Below, in pieces: positions 44,057-54,454 of a DNA stretch of 64,000 bases (position 1 is its first letter; every line of letters begins with the position of its first letter). Below the pieces are notes generated by a model. That model ran no database searches, was not told where the DNA came from, and was given only the letters and a program-made list of their open reading frames with translations. This DNA is from Candidatus Dechloromonas phosphoritropha (GTDB lineage: Bacteria > Pseudomonadota > Gammaproteobacteria > Burkholderiales > Rhodocyclaceae). The DNA lies in contig JADKGN010000004.1 in the NCBI GenBank assembly GCA_016722705.1, forward strand, positions 1,178,001 to 1,242,000, in the 5' to 3' direction. A program made the translations under genes and the position numbers.

Positions 44057-44659
44057 TCATTGTGCAAAAAGGCCGGCGTGCCGCGCACGCTGAGCCGCCA
44101 AGGTCAGGCGTGAAGCGCGTACCACGGCACGCAGATCAACCAGCGCCTGTTCGAGACTGTCGTTGATAATAACATAGTCGAATTCTTCGACATGGCGCAT
44201 CTCGGCCCGCGCCGTCGCAAGCCGGCGCGCGATTACATCGGTGCTGTCGGTGGCCCGCTCGGTCAGGCGCCGCGTCAGATCCTCCATCGACGGCGGCAGG
44301 ATGAAAATTCCGATTGCCCCGGGAAACGCCGAGCGCACCTGTTGCGCCCCCTGCCAGTCGATCTCGAGCAGAACATCATGATCGGGTGCCAGTCGTTCGA
44401 TGATCCATTTCTTCGAAGTGCCGTAAAAATTTCCATGCACTTCGGCCCACTCAAGAAACTCCTGGCGCGCGATCATCGCCTGGAAAGCGGCAGTATCGAC
44501 AAAATGATAGTCGCAGCCATTTTGCTCTCCCGGCCGTGGTCGGCGGGTCGTGAAGGAAACGGACAATTGCACGCCCGCTTCCTGTTCGAGCAACAGGCGA
44601 ACCAGCGTGGTCTTGCCGGCACCGGAAGGCGCCGCGACAACGTAGAGGTTTCCCGCCAT
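44057..44659 (-). CDS. gmk: Guanylate kinase
   Basis: 200 residues. The P-loop is AAPSGAGKTTLVRLLLE at the N-terminus, followed by SVSFTTRRPRPGE and VHGNFYGTSKKWI, the GMP-binding parts. It phosphorylates GMP to GDP, the precursor of GTP and (p)ppGpp. First gene of the gmk-rpoZ-spoT group; rpoZ follows after 19 bases. Normal length and sequence. Confidence 0.96.
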   Translation of the reverse strand: MAGNLYVVAAPSGAGKTTLVRLLLEQEAGVQLSVSFTTRRPRPGEQNGCDYHFVDTAAFQAMIARQEFLEWAEVHGNFYGTSKKWIIERLAPDHDVLLEIDWQGAQQVRSAFPGAIGIFILPPSMEDLTRRLTERATDSTDVIARRLATARAEMRHVEEFDYVIINDSLEQALVDLRAVVRASRLTLAAQRARHAGLFAQ

Positions 44660-44713
44660 TTAGGCTTTCCAGTGTGTCGGAGACCACGGCAGTGACGCCG
44701 TGGCCTGCCCGCC

Positions 44714-45187
44714 TCAGAGCGGCGGAATGCGCAGGTTCTGTCCCGGATAGATCTTGTTCGGATCCTTCAGCATCGGCTTGTTGGCCTCAAAGATCACCGG
44801 ATACTTGGAAGCGCTGCCATACTGTTCTGCGGCGATCTTCGACAGCGTATCGCCACTCACCACGGTGTAGAAACGCGCCTCGGCCGCCGGCGTTTCGACC
44901 GTCAGATGATCCTCGACGTTATCGACGCCCTGCACGTTGCCGGCAGCCAGGATGATCTTCTCGCGGTTTTCCTGATCCGGCGTCGAACCCGAGATCGAAA
45001 CCTGGCCGCTCATGAAGTTCACCATCAGGTTGCTCCATTTGAGGCCGAGGCTGTTGATGTGGTCAAAGATCGCCTGCGCGGCAGCCTGGTTGAGGCGGGT
45101 TTTTTCTTCCGGAGAATCTGCCTGTTCCGCTTCTTTGTGGCCGAACAGTTTCTCTCCCGCTTCCTTGATAAAAGTTAACAATCCCAT
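44714..45187 (-). CDS. BON and LysM domain protein (Kbp/YgaU-like)
   Basis: 157 residues from the ATG at 45187, preceded by AAGGAGACC. The N-terminal MGLLTFIKEAGEKLFG and the central BON domain (~55-105, MSGQVSISGSTPDQENREK) are followed by a C-terminal LysM domain (~107-157, YTVVSGDTLSKIAAEQYG). E. coli Kbp with this layout binds potassium in the cytoplasm. No signal peptide is visible, which agrees. Separate promoter likely, as 54 bases lie between it and gmk. Confidence 0.88.
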   Translation of the reverse strand: MGLLTFIKEAGEKLFGHKEAEQADSPEEKTRLNQAAAQAIFDHINSLGLKWSNLMVNFMSGQVSISGSTPDQENREKIILAAGNVQGVDNVEDHLTVETPAAEARFYTVVSGDTLSKIAAEQYGSASKYPVIFEANKPMLKDPNKIYPGQNLRIPPL

Positions 45188-45343
45188 TTTGGTCTCCTTA
45201 GAAGTCCGCCGGCACCTGCCGCCGCAACAGGAACATACCCTAGACGCCAGTCGCTCGCAGGTCAAGACAATACAGCATTTCGTCCTGGCCGACCGGACCG
45301 GTCCTGCGAATCCGGGCCCGGGACGCCGGCCCCGATTTCAACC

Positions 45344-47596
45344 TCACTCAGGTGCCACTTCAGGCGCCTTCCTGGGAGCCACCTTGGGCGCGCGGGTGGT
45401 CGGAGTCCGTTTGACCGCCGCGGCCTTCCTGGCCGGTGGAGTCTTTTCGGCCGCCGGCATTTCAGTGGCGGCCGCCTTCGCTTCCGGGGTTGCCTTGACT
45501 GTGACCCTCGGCGCCCTGACGGCCTTTGTCGTCGCCTTGACGGCTGGCCTGCCTCCGCCGGCGCCCTTCCAGGTCAGGCGCGCCTTCTTGGCCAGGGCGA
45601 CTACCTTGGCGATATCCTTGTCGGTATAGATACCCTTGACGCCGGAAATGGCGGCCAGTTTCATGCCATGCTTGAGACCCAGCTTGTAGATCTCCTTGAC
45701 CTTCTCCCACTCGGTATCGCGCCCGATCGTGAATACTTCGAAGCGACCCTCAAGTGCCAGCACGATGGTTTCGGCGAGGCAGGCGTAGATGACGTTGTCC
45801 GGAAGCCCGATGTTCTTCATGCCACGAACTTTTGTCGGGAGTTCGATCTCGCCCGATTCGATGACCAGAACATCCGGACGCTTGGCAACTTCGCTGGCGG
45901 GCAGGTCGAGCGGACGAGCGACGTCGGTGATGACGCAGCCGGGTTTGACCTTGGTGATGTCCAGAACCGACTTGCCGGCGCCCGAAGTGGCGGTCACGAT
46001 CATGTCCATGTCGCCAAGCACTTCGTCATAGCTTGTGGTGGTGAATACCTTGGCGTCCGGCGTGTCCTTCAGGATGGAGGCCTTGAGCTTGTCCAGCTTG
46101 TCGAGGGTGAGTCCGGCCAGATAGACTTCATCGAAACTCATCGCCAGCAGGCGTGCACTGACCGAGCCGATCGAACCGGCGGCGCCGATGATCATGGTCT
46201 TGGCGGCAACTTTCCCGGTTTTCGGGTCAATCGTCACCAGACCCATGCGCCGCATCGCGTCGGATGCCGCCCACAGGGCGCCCGAGGCCGAGTAGCTGTT
46301 ACCGGTGGTGATCGGCAACCTGGCACGCCGCGCCACGGTTACCCCGGCGTCGCCCACCACTTTGGTAAACGCACCGAGACCCATGATCTGCGCCCCCAGC
46401 TTCTCGGCGATCTTCGCCGCATGCAGAAGACGCCGGTAGGTAAATTCCGGACTGCGCGACAACATCTCCTTTGGCGTGCCGCCGACCGATATCAGCCAGC
46501 CCTCCACTTCGGCGCCGGTGGGCGAAACGATGTTGTCCATCTTGCAATACACCATTGGTGGCATGTACGCCGCCAGCTGCTCGACCTTGTCCATGATGAA
46601 CTTGGGGGTGGCATCAGGAATCGGGTAGGCACTCTTGATGTATTCCTGGCTCAGCGGGTGAATTACGAAGGCAAAGCGGCGGATGTTGCGAAACTTGCCG
46701 GTCGGATGCAGCAGGCGCGGCACAATTTTCAGTTCGTCGAGGATCTCCTCGAAGTCGTCGTCGGAGATCTCCTCGGGCGACTTTTCCAGCGCCGCCAGGA
46801 TCATCGCTTCGATGGTGTTGATGCCCACCACCTTCTCGAACAGCTTAGGCGATGTATCAACCACCAGATTTACCTTGCAGGCCGTGAAAAATGCCATCCG
46901 TTCATCGTCAACTGCGGACGTGATGAGCGTTTTCCCCTCCAGATTCGATGCGTTGCCGACGCTCTTGATCTCGGCGAAGGTACCGACGATCACATGCGAC
47001 TTGGCTACCTCGCCGCGGACCATCATGAGTTTGAAGTCCGTCAGGGCGGCTTCCAGGATCTCGCCGGACTTGCCGTTCAGCACCAGGCCGCTGCCCTTGG
47101 CATAGAGTTCCAGTTGTTCGAGCGAGCCGAGCATCGCCGGCATGCCGGTCTGGAACAGGGCATCGGCAAAGCTCAGGTTCCTGGTGTAATCTGACAAGGC
47201 CACGGCCATGTTGTAGTTGCGCATGCCGGACATGAACAGGACGAGGTTGTTGTTGAAGTAGCGGCCCAGTTCCTTCTGCACGTAGCGCACGGCGCGCACC
47301 TGCAGGAGCCGCCGCAGGGTAGCTCCGGTCGTCACCGGCACACGTGTGACCACGTTCGTCAGACGCCGCGTTTCCTTGTTGATCAGCGTATCCTGCCCGA
47401 CATGATAGTGGTCGCTGATTTCACCGAGGCCGATGGCATCGGCCGTTGCCTGCTGGCGGCGCATCAGTTCCCAAGCTTTGGTCGTGTCCTGGTCGGCGCC
47501 CATGCGATGAACCGAGAAATTCTGGCCAAGGAACTTCGTCTGGAACTCGAAGTCCTTCTTGGAAGAGCCCAGTGAGACGGCGACTACCTTTTTCAT
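45344..47596 (-). CDS. Acyl-ACP-reductase-like dehydrogenase with basic C-terminal tail
   Basis: 750 residues, three parts. Residues ~1-320 form a domain I do not recognise. Residues ~330-640 align by eye with cyanobacterial fatty acyl-ACP reductase: GLGAFTKVVGDAGVTVARRA and TTGNSYSASGALWAA, the NAD(P) motif IIGAAGSIGSVSARLL, and YACLAETIVLALEGRF, where Cys606 lies at the place of the catalytic cysteine. The last ~75 residues are rich in Ala, Lys, Pro and Thr, like a histone-type tail. It probably makes an aldehyde from an acyl thioester. The iron alcohol dehydrogenase 73 bp upstream would convert the aldehyde. Substrate chain length is unknown. Confidence 0.6.
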   Translation of the reverse strand: MKKVVAVSLGSSKKDFEFQTKFLGQNFSVHRMGADQDTTKAWELMRRQQATADAIGLGEISDHYHVGQDTLINKETRRLTNVVTRVPVTTGATLRRLLQVRAVRYVQKELGRYFNNNLVLFMSGMRNYNMAVALSDYTRNLSFADALFQTGMPAMLGSLEQLELYAKGSGLVLNGKSGEILEAALTDFKLMMVRGEVAKSHVIVGTFAEIKSVGNASNLEGKTLITSAVDDERMAFFTACKVNLVVDTSPKLFEKVVGINTIEAMILAALEKSPEEISDDDFEEILDELKIVPRLLHPTGKFRNIRRFAFVIHPLSQEYIKSAYPIPDATPKFIMDKVEQLAAYMPPMVYCKMDNIVSPTGAEVEGWLISVGGTPKEMLSRSPEFTYRRLLHAAKIAEKLGAQIMGLGAFTKVVGDAGVTVARRARLPITTGNSYSASGALWAASDAMRRMGLVTIDPKTGKVAAKTMIIGAAGSIGSVSARLLAMSFDEVYLAGLTLDKLDKLKASILKDTPDAKVFTTTSYDEVLGDMDMIVTATSGAGKSVLDITKVKPGCVITDVARPLDLPASEVAKRPDVLVIESGEIELPTKVRGMKNIGLPDNVIYACLAETIVLALEGRFEVFTIGRDTEWEKVKEIYKLGLKHGMKLAAISGVKGIYTDKDIAKVVALAKKARLTWKGAGGGRPAVKATTKAVRAPRVTVKATPEAKAAATEMPAAEKTPPARKAAAVKRTPTTRAPKVAPRKAPEVAPE

Positions 47597-47669
47597 TGAA
47601 TATCTCCTCTATCGCATTTCTTGAACTACTCAAGTCGGTAACGGCATTCCCCGGATAACCGGCGCTGCC

Positions 47670-48941
47670 TCATTCAGCTTTCTTGCGGCGCGGCGCCGGC
47701 TTTCTCTTTTCCGGGGAGTCTGGCAGCGCCTGGCGAATGATGCCCTCACACACCTCCTGTGACATGTAGCGCGGCACCGGGTAGCCGGTATGCGCTTCCC
47801 AGCAGGCTGCCCGCGCCAGATCGGGAATGTCGGCTTCCCGCAGGTCCGCCAGGAAGGTCGGAATACCAAGGTCCGCGTTCAACTGGTCGACTGCGTCGAG
47901 GAACTTCCCGGCCAGCACCTCCGGCGATTCATCCTCGCTACCCACCTTTGCCCGCACCGCCAGCAGCGCGAGACGTCCGGTGATGGCGGGAAGCGAGTAG
48001 CGCAGAACATAAGGCAGCATGATGGCGTTGGCTAGGCCATGGGGCGTGTGGTATTTGCCGCCGAACTGGTGGGCGATCGCGTGCACGTAGCCGACGTTGG
48101 CCCGGGTGAAGGCAAAGCCGGCATAGGTCGAGGCCAGCGCCATCTTCTCGCGGGCTTCTAGATTCGTCCCCTCGCTGTAGGCGGTGCGCAGGTTCTCGAA
48201 GATCAGGCCGACAGCGGAAAGCGCCATGCCATCGGAGTAGGGTGTGGTCCAGTTGCCGACAAAGGCCTCGATCGCGTGAGTCAAGGCGTCGATGCCCGTC
48301 GCGGCGGTCACGTGGGGCGGCAGGCCGGTCATCAGCAAGGGGTCGAGCGCGGCCATTTTCGGCACCACGCGCGGATCAACGATGACCATTTTTTTCCCCG
48401 CCTCGGGATCGGAGATTACTGCGGCCACCGTCACCTCCGAACCGGTGCCCGCCGTTGTCGGCACTGCGTAGATATTGACGGGCGCACGCAGACCCTTGAA
48501 GTATCCCGCCAGGTCCCGCAACGGCTTGGGGTTGGCCACCGCCACCGCAATCGCCTTCGAGGCATCCATGGGCGATCCGCCGCCAAATGCGACAATCGCA
48601 TCGCAGTTCTGCGCCTTGAAAAACTCGATGCCTTTTTCAATCAGGGGGATGGGTGCATCCGGCGTGATCTCGTCGAACACCACATAGTCCGCTCCGCCGG
48701 CCGTGAGGGCGTCGGTCAACGAACGCAGCAACCCCAGCTTGTAAATGATGCCGTCGGTGACAATCAGGATCTTCCTGTGGCCAAACCCTGCAATCGCCTG
48801 CCCCAGACGACCGCTCGAGCCAGGACCGACGAGCAGCGTCGGCTGGGGAATGGGGATGAAACGGGTCACCAGACCTGCACCCTTCATCAAGGCGCCAAGG
48901 CCGGCGGCGCGGACGGAATCACTCAACAAATCGGATAACAA
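47670..48941 (-). CDS. Iron-containing alcohol dehydrogenase
   Basis: 423 residues of the type III (iron-dependent) alcohol dehydrogenase family. NAD-binding motif FGGGSPMDASKA and the iron ligands in HVTAATGIDALTHAIEAF and VHAIAHQFGGKYHTPHGLAN are present. A TTG at 48941 is chosen because GGGGAG lies 7 bases upstream; an ATG 18 codons later is an alternative. It is transcribed into the acyl-reductase-like gene, so the pair probably reduces an acyl group to an alcohol or the reverse. The C-terminus is lysine/arginine-rich (EKRKPAPRRKKAE), an oddity shared with its neighbour's basic tail. Confidence 0.85.
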   Translation of the reverse strand: MLSDLLSDSVRAAGLGALMKGAGLVTRFIPIPQPTLLVGPGSSGRLGQAIAGFGHRKILIVTDGIIYKLGLLRSLTDALTAGGADYVVFDEITPDAPIPLIEKGIEFFKAQNCDAIVAFGGGSPMDASKAIAVAVANPKPLRDLAGYFKGLRAPVNIYAVPTTAGTGSEVTVAAVISDPEAGKKMVIVDPRVVPKMAALDPLLMTGLPPHVTAATGIDALTHAIEAFVGNWTTPYSDGMALSAVGLIFENLRTAYSEGTNLEAREKMALASTYAGFAFTRANVGYVHAIAHQFGGKYHTPHGLANAIMLPYVLRYSLPAITGRLALLAVRAKVGSEDESPEVLAGKFLDAVDQLNADLGIPTFLADLREADIPDLARAACWEAHTGYPVPRYMSQEVCEGIIRQALPDSPEKRKPAPRRKKAE

Positions 48942-48975
48942 GTGCTTTCTCCCCAGGGAATTCGCAAACGGAACG

Positions 48976-49080
48976 TCAACCAGGTAAGTATGCCTTCAAT
49001 TTCAACAGTTGCGGAATCAGTCCAGGGCTGACTGATCCACGGAGAGGTTCGAATTGGATCTGAGTCTGGTTTGGAGCCAT
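48976..49080 (-). CDS. Possible 34-residue small protein
   Basis: ATG at 49080 with CGGAG nine bases upstream opens a 34-codon frame (starting MAPNQTQIQFEPLRG, ending LLKLKAYLPG) that ends 35 bases before the alcohol dehydrogenase start. Composition is protein-like, but no family is recognised. It may be a leader peptide or chance. The rest of the 320-base gap up to thiC (49081-49260) holds nothing else recognisable. Confidence 0.3.
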   Translation of the reverse strand: MAPNQTQIQFEPLRGSVSPGLIPQLLKLKAYLPG

Positions 49081-49260
49081 GAGAAAAACTCCGAACAACC
49101 CTTTTTTAACGGCTTGCCAGAAAAAATGATGGGAAACAGGCCGATTTTGACCGTTGACCGCGGGAACTTGAAACCGCCGTCGACCTTAACATTCCAGGAA
49201 AAGCAAAGAGACGGCCAATTCATACGCCATTTTATGGTTTGGAGATTGGCTTGCCTCGAC

Positions 49261-51177
<1,917 letters not shown>

Positions 51178-51244
51178 TGAAGCTCCATGCGTTTGGGCAA
51201 CGGGCGGAACCGGCAAGGAGCGATCTGCTTCCAGCGACAGAATT

Positions 51245-51322
51245 CGTTTCCCTACGGCGGCATGACCCGGTCAGGTTCGAAGGGTATTTCTCAGTCGACC
51301 ACAACGGCCGGCACCCCTAACG
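51245..51322 (-). promoter_or_regulatory. TPP riboswitch (THI element) of thiC
   Basis: The minus strand shows the conserved blocks AGGGGTGCC, CTGAGAAATACCC, GAACCTGACCGGGTCATGCC and GTAGGGAAACG in the canonical order, closed by the P1 pair CGTT/AACG. It ends about 70 bases before the thiC ATG. Confidence 0.93.
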
Positions 51323-51388
51323 AGAGGGTCCAAGTTACTGGAAGGGCAGGAAAAAGGCAAGGCGTGGCGGCTAATCAGCTTTGGCGCG

Positions 51389-51434
51389 TTGACCGCCGCA
51401 AAACTCCGATGGTAAATTACTGACCAATCAGTCA
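51389..51434 (+). promoter_or_regulatory. Promoter with overlapping palindromic operator for the TetR gene
   Basis: TTGACC (51389-51394) and TAAATT (51413-51418) are 18 bases apart. Immediately downstream lies the palindrome TGAC-CAATCA-GTCA (51421-51434), a plausible autoregulatory site for the TetR protein that starts at 51446. The region also lies opposite the thiC promoter. Confidence 0.55.
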
Positions 51435-51445
51435 TTAAGCTGCTC

Positions 51446-52078
51446 ATGCCCGCCGCAACCCCACCAAGAAAACGTCGCAAGGAAGCCCGCCCGTCGGAAT
51501 TGACGGCGGCGGCGCTCGAGCTGTTTGTCGAAAAAGGTTTCGCCGCCACCCGACTGGAAGAGATTGCAAGCCGCGCCGGGGTGTCGAAGGGAACGCTCTA
51601 TCTCTATTTTGACAGCAAGGAAGCGCTGTTCCGAGCGGTGATTCAGGAAGGCATTGTCCCTGTCGTCGCCGAGGGCGAGGCGATTGCCGCGCAGCACGCG
51701 GGAAGCGCTGCCGACCTGCTGGAACAATTGCTGAATAGCTGGTGGCTGCGAATCGGTGAAACCGACTATGCCGGGATCCCCAAGCTGATGGTCGCCGAGG
51801 CACGCAACTTTCCAGAAGTTGCCCAGTTCTATTACGAAAGCGTTATCCGCCGCAGTCGCGCACTGATCGGCGCGGCACTTGAGCGCGGCATGGCCAGCGG
51901 TGAATTCCGGCGCATGGAAGTCGAAACTTGTATCGAGGTGGTGATCTCCCCGGTTCTGATGCTGCTGATCTGGCGCTTCTCCATGGGTGCCTGTCAGAGC
52001 AAACAGGTCGATCCACGCCAGTATCTGGCGGTTCACATGGATTTGCTGCGTCGAGGATTGCAGGCGAATCGGGTATAA
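51446..52078 (+). CDS. TetR/AcrR-family regulator
   Basis: 210 residues. The N-terminal helix-turn-helix is clear (LFVEKGFAATRLEEIASRAG and VSKGTLYLYFDSKEALF), followed by a ligand-binding helical domain of about 150 residues without recognisable ligand residues. It is encoded upstream of a pcm-rhodanese-tolC group on the same strand, so control of the TolC-type exporter channel is plausible. In related genomes such a regulator often precedes this group. Confidence 0.88.
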   Translation: MPAATPPRKRRKEARPSELTAAALELFVEKGFAATRLEEIASRAGVSKGTLYLYFDSKEALFRAVIQEGIVPVVAEGEAIAAQHAGSAADLLEQLLNSWWLRIGETDYAGIPKLMVAEARNFPEVAQFYYESVIRRSRALIGAALERGMASGEFRRMEVETCIEVVISPVLMLLIWRFSMGACQSKQVDPRQYLAVHMDLLRRGLQANRV

Positions 52079-52085
52079 TTTTGCT

Positions 52086-52114
52086 TTGCCTGAACCTTCA
52101 TATAAGTTTATGCT
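52086..52114 (+). promoter_or_regulatory. Promoter of the pcm-rhodanese-tolC operon
   Basis: TTGCCT (52086-52091) and TATGCT (52109-52114) are separated by 17 bases, and the -10 is followed by an AT-rich stretch. It lies 25 bases before the start codon at 52139. Confidence 0.5.
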
Positions 52115-52138
52115 AATATTTTGCCTGCGGAGAACGAA

Positions 52139-52792
52139 ATGAATATCGAGCAAGCGCGCTTCAACATGATCGAACAGCAGATCCGGCCCTGGGAGGTTCT
52201 GGATCAGCAGGTTCTTGACCTGCTTTTTGTCGTCAAGCGTGAGGACTTCGTACCCGCGGCCTATCGTAATCTGGCGTTCGCCGACATGGAAATCCCGATC
52301 GGCAGTGGCCAGGTGATGCTCGCGCCGCGCGTCGAGGCTCGCCTGATGCAGGAACTCGGCGTCAAGAAGACCGACAAGGTGCTGGAGATCGGTACTGGTA
52401 GCGGGTACATGGCGGCCCTGTTGGCCGCTCGCGCCGAATACGTGATCAGCATCGAGTCGCGTCCGGAACTGGCCGATTTCGCGCGCCAGAACCTGGAGCG
52501 GGCGGGAGTCACCAACGTCACGGTCGAAGTCGGCAACGGGGCCAGCGGCTGGGCTCCGCACTTCCCCTACGACGTGATTGTTGTTTCAGGCTCGCTGCCG
52601 ACCCTGCCCGACGCGCTTCTCGAGCAGTTGCGTCCTGGCGGCCGCCTTGTCGCCATCGTTGGTGCAGCCCCGGTCATGGAAGCCCAACTGGTGACCAGCA
52701 ATGGGGAAGGTGTGTTCAACACGGTCAACCTGTTCGAAACGGTCGTTCCGGCTCTCGATGGCGGGGAAGCGAAGCCAGGCTTTTCGTTCTGA
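52139..52792 (+). CDS. Protein-L-isoaspartate methyltransferase-family protein
   Basis: 217 residues. SAM-binding motif VLEIGTGSGYMAALLA, then ISIESRPELADFA and the DVIVVSGSLP post-motif. The N-terminal ARFNMIEQQIRPWEVLD is typical of the betaproteobacterial Pcm-like proteins found before tolC. The ATG at 52139 has GGAG upstream; six codons earlier another ATG-like start is less well placed. The true substrate may differ from damaged aspartate, since the family is broad. Its stop overlaps the rhodanese start by one base. Confidence 0.8.
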   Translation: MNIEQARFNMIEQQIRPWEVLDQQVLDLLFVVKREDFVPAAYRNLAFADMEIPIGSGQVMLAPRVEARLMQELGVKKTDKVLEIGTGSGYMAALLAARAEYVISIESRPELADFARQNLERAGVTNVTVEVGNGASGWAPHFPYDVIVVSGSLPTLPDALLEQLRPGGRLVAIVGAAPVMEAQLVTSNGEGVFNTVNLFETVVPALDGGEAKPGFSF

Positions 52793-53115
52793 TGCAACAG
52801 ATTGGCGCACGACAACTCGCTGGCTGGCTGTCCGACGACAGCCGCGGCAAGCCTGTTCTGCTCGATGTGCGTGAGCCGTGGGAATGGGAACTGTGCCGTT
52901 TGCCGAATTCGTTGCATATTCCGATGCACCTGGTCCCGCTGCGCAGCAACGAACTGAAACGGGACGACGACATCGTCGTCATCTGCCATCACGGCAGACG
53001 CAGCATGCAGGTTGCCATCTTCCTCGAACGCCAGGGCTATTCTTCGCTGATCAATCTGACTGGTGGCGTCAGCGCCTGGACTGACCAAGTTGACCCTGAC
53101 CTACCCCGTTATTGA
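52792..53115 (+). CDS. Single-domain rhodanese-like sulfurtransferase
   Basis: 107 residues. The active-site loop is CHHGRRSMQ with the catalytic cysteine, preceded by LDVREPWEWELCRLP. No signal peptide is present. Rhodaneses of this kind (GlpE/PspE-like) transfer sulfane sulfur; partner unknown. It sits between the methyltransferase and tolC genes in an order widely seen in betaproteobacteria, with a reason that is not known. Confidence 0.87.
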   Translation: MQQIGARQLAGWLSDDSRGKPVLLDVREPWEWELCRLPNSLHIPMHLVPLRSNELKRDDDIVVICHHGRRSMQVAIFLERQGYSSLINLTGGVSAWTDQVDPDLPRY

Positions 53116-53122
53116 GGACGTT

Positions 53123-54454
53123 ATGAAAAGACTCGTCTGGCTGCTTTCCGCCTCCTTGCTGGCCTCGCCGTTGCGGGCCGCCGATCTGATGCAGATTTAT
53201 CGCGAGGCGCAGGCCAACGACGCAACATTCGCGGCGGCCCGTTCGACCCTCGAGGCCGGACGCGAACGGACACCACAAGCGCGGGCCGGCTTGCTGCCAA
53301 CGCTGTCGCTGAGCGCCAACTCCTTCTGGAACGAGAATCAACTGTACGTTCGTGGCAGCGGCAATACTACGCCTGCGAACTTCAACAGCAACGGCTACAC
53401 GCTGACGCTGAGTCAGCCGCTGTTCCGCTGGCAGAACTGGGTGGCCTACGACCAGTCAAAATTCCAGGTTGCGCAGGCCGAAGCCAATTTCGTCCAGGCC
53501 GGACAGGATCTGATCCTGCGCACCGCGCAGGCCTATTTCGACGTGCTCTATGCTATCGAGAGCCTCAAGGCGGTACAAGCCAACAAGGTTTCCATCGAAC
53601 AGCAACTCGAGTCGGCCAAGCGCAATTTCGAGGTCGGCACCTCGACCATCGTCGATGCCCAGGAAGCGCAGGCCCGTTTCGACCTCGCCATCGCACAGGA
53701 AATTGCCGCCGAGAGTGATCTCGAGGTCAGGCGGCAGGCGCTGCAGGCCATCATCGGCAAGGAGGCTGGCCCGCTCGCGCCATTCCGCAAGAATGCGGAA
53801 ATACCACAACCGCAGCCTGCCGACATGAAGCAGTGGGCGGCCGCTGCCGAAAACGACAATATCAACGTCCAACTCCAGATGGCGACGCTGGAGATTGCCT
53901 CCCGCGAGGTCGACCGGCAACGCGCCGGCCACTATCCGACCGTCGATCTGGTCGTGAACAAGGGGAAGTCGACCGCCTTCGGGCAGATCGCGGGCGGCCA
54001 GCTCGAAACCGATTTCGAGAACATCGGGGTTCAGCTTAACCTGCCGATTTTCCAGGGGGGCCTCGTCGTTTCCCGCCAGAGCGAGGCCAGCGCCAATCGT
54101 GCGGCCGCCGAATCCACCCTCGAGCAGACCCGGCGCAATGCAGCACTGCAGGCGCGTCAGCAATACCTTGGCGCCACCAACGGGCTGGCACAGGTACGCG
54201 CCCTCAAGGCCGCCCTGATCTCCTCGCAATCGTCTCTGGAATCCAACCGCCTGGGCTTTGAAGTCGGCGTGCGCATCAACATCGACGTGCTGAATGCCGA
54301 CAACCAGGTCTTCCTCACCCGCCGCGACCTGGCGAAGGCGGTTCTCGAAACGCTGATGTCGCAGCTCAGGCTGAAATCGGCAGTCGGTACCCTGAGCGAG
54401 GACGACGTGGTGGCCGCCAACGCACTGCTCGACCCCGGCGCTACTGCCCAGTAA
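53123..54454 (+). CDS. tolC: TolC-family outer membrane efflux channel
   Basis: 443 residues. The start MKRLVWLLSASLLASP (ATG at 53123) begins a signal peptide cleaved near ALRAADL-type sequence (PLRAADLMQI). Repeated coiled-coil halves follow (LRTAQAYFDVLYAIESLKAV and the ALQARQQYLGATNGLAQVRA part), typical of TolC trimers. Exported folded substrates or drugs pass through it. No inner-membrane exporter genes are adjacent. The 3' end overlaps the convergent waaA gene by 14 bases. Confidence 0.92.
   Translation: MKRLVWLLSASLLASPLRAADLMQIYREAQANDATFAAARSTLEAGRERTPQARAGLLPTLSLSANSFWNENQLYVRGSGNTTPANFNSNGYTLTLSQPLFRWQNWVAYDQSKFQVAQAEANFVQAGQDLILRTAQAYFDVLYAIESLKAVQANKVSIEQQLESAKRNFEVGTSTIVDAQEAQARFDLAIAQEIAAESDLEVRRQALQAIIGKEAGPLAPFRKNAEIPQPQPADMKQWAAAAENDNINVQLQMATLEIASREVDRQRAGHYPTVDLVVNKGKSTAFGQIAGGQLETDFENIGVQLNLPIFQGGLVVSRQSEASANRAAAESTLEQTRRNAALQARQQYLGATNGLAQVRALKAALISSQSSLESNRLGFEVGVRINIDVLNADNQVFLTRRDLAKAVLETLMSQLRLKSAVGTLSEDDVVAANALLDPGATAQ

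Noticed and set aside
45668..47194. Open frame of 508 codons on the plus strand opposite the acyl-reductase-like gene.
   Set aside because: No motif and unusual composition; the minus-strand frame has a Rossmann motif and conserved cysteine.
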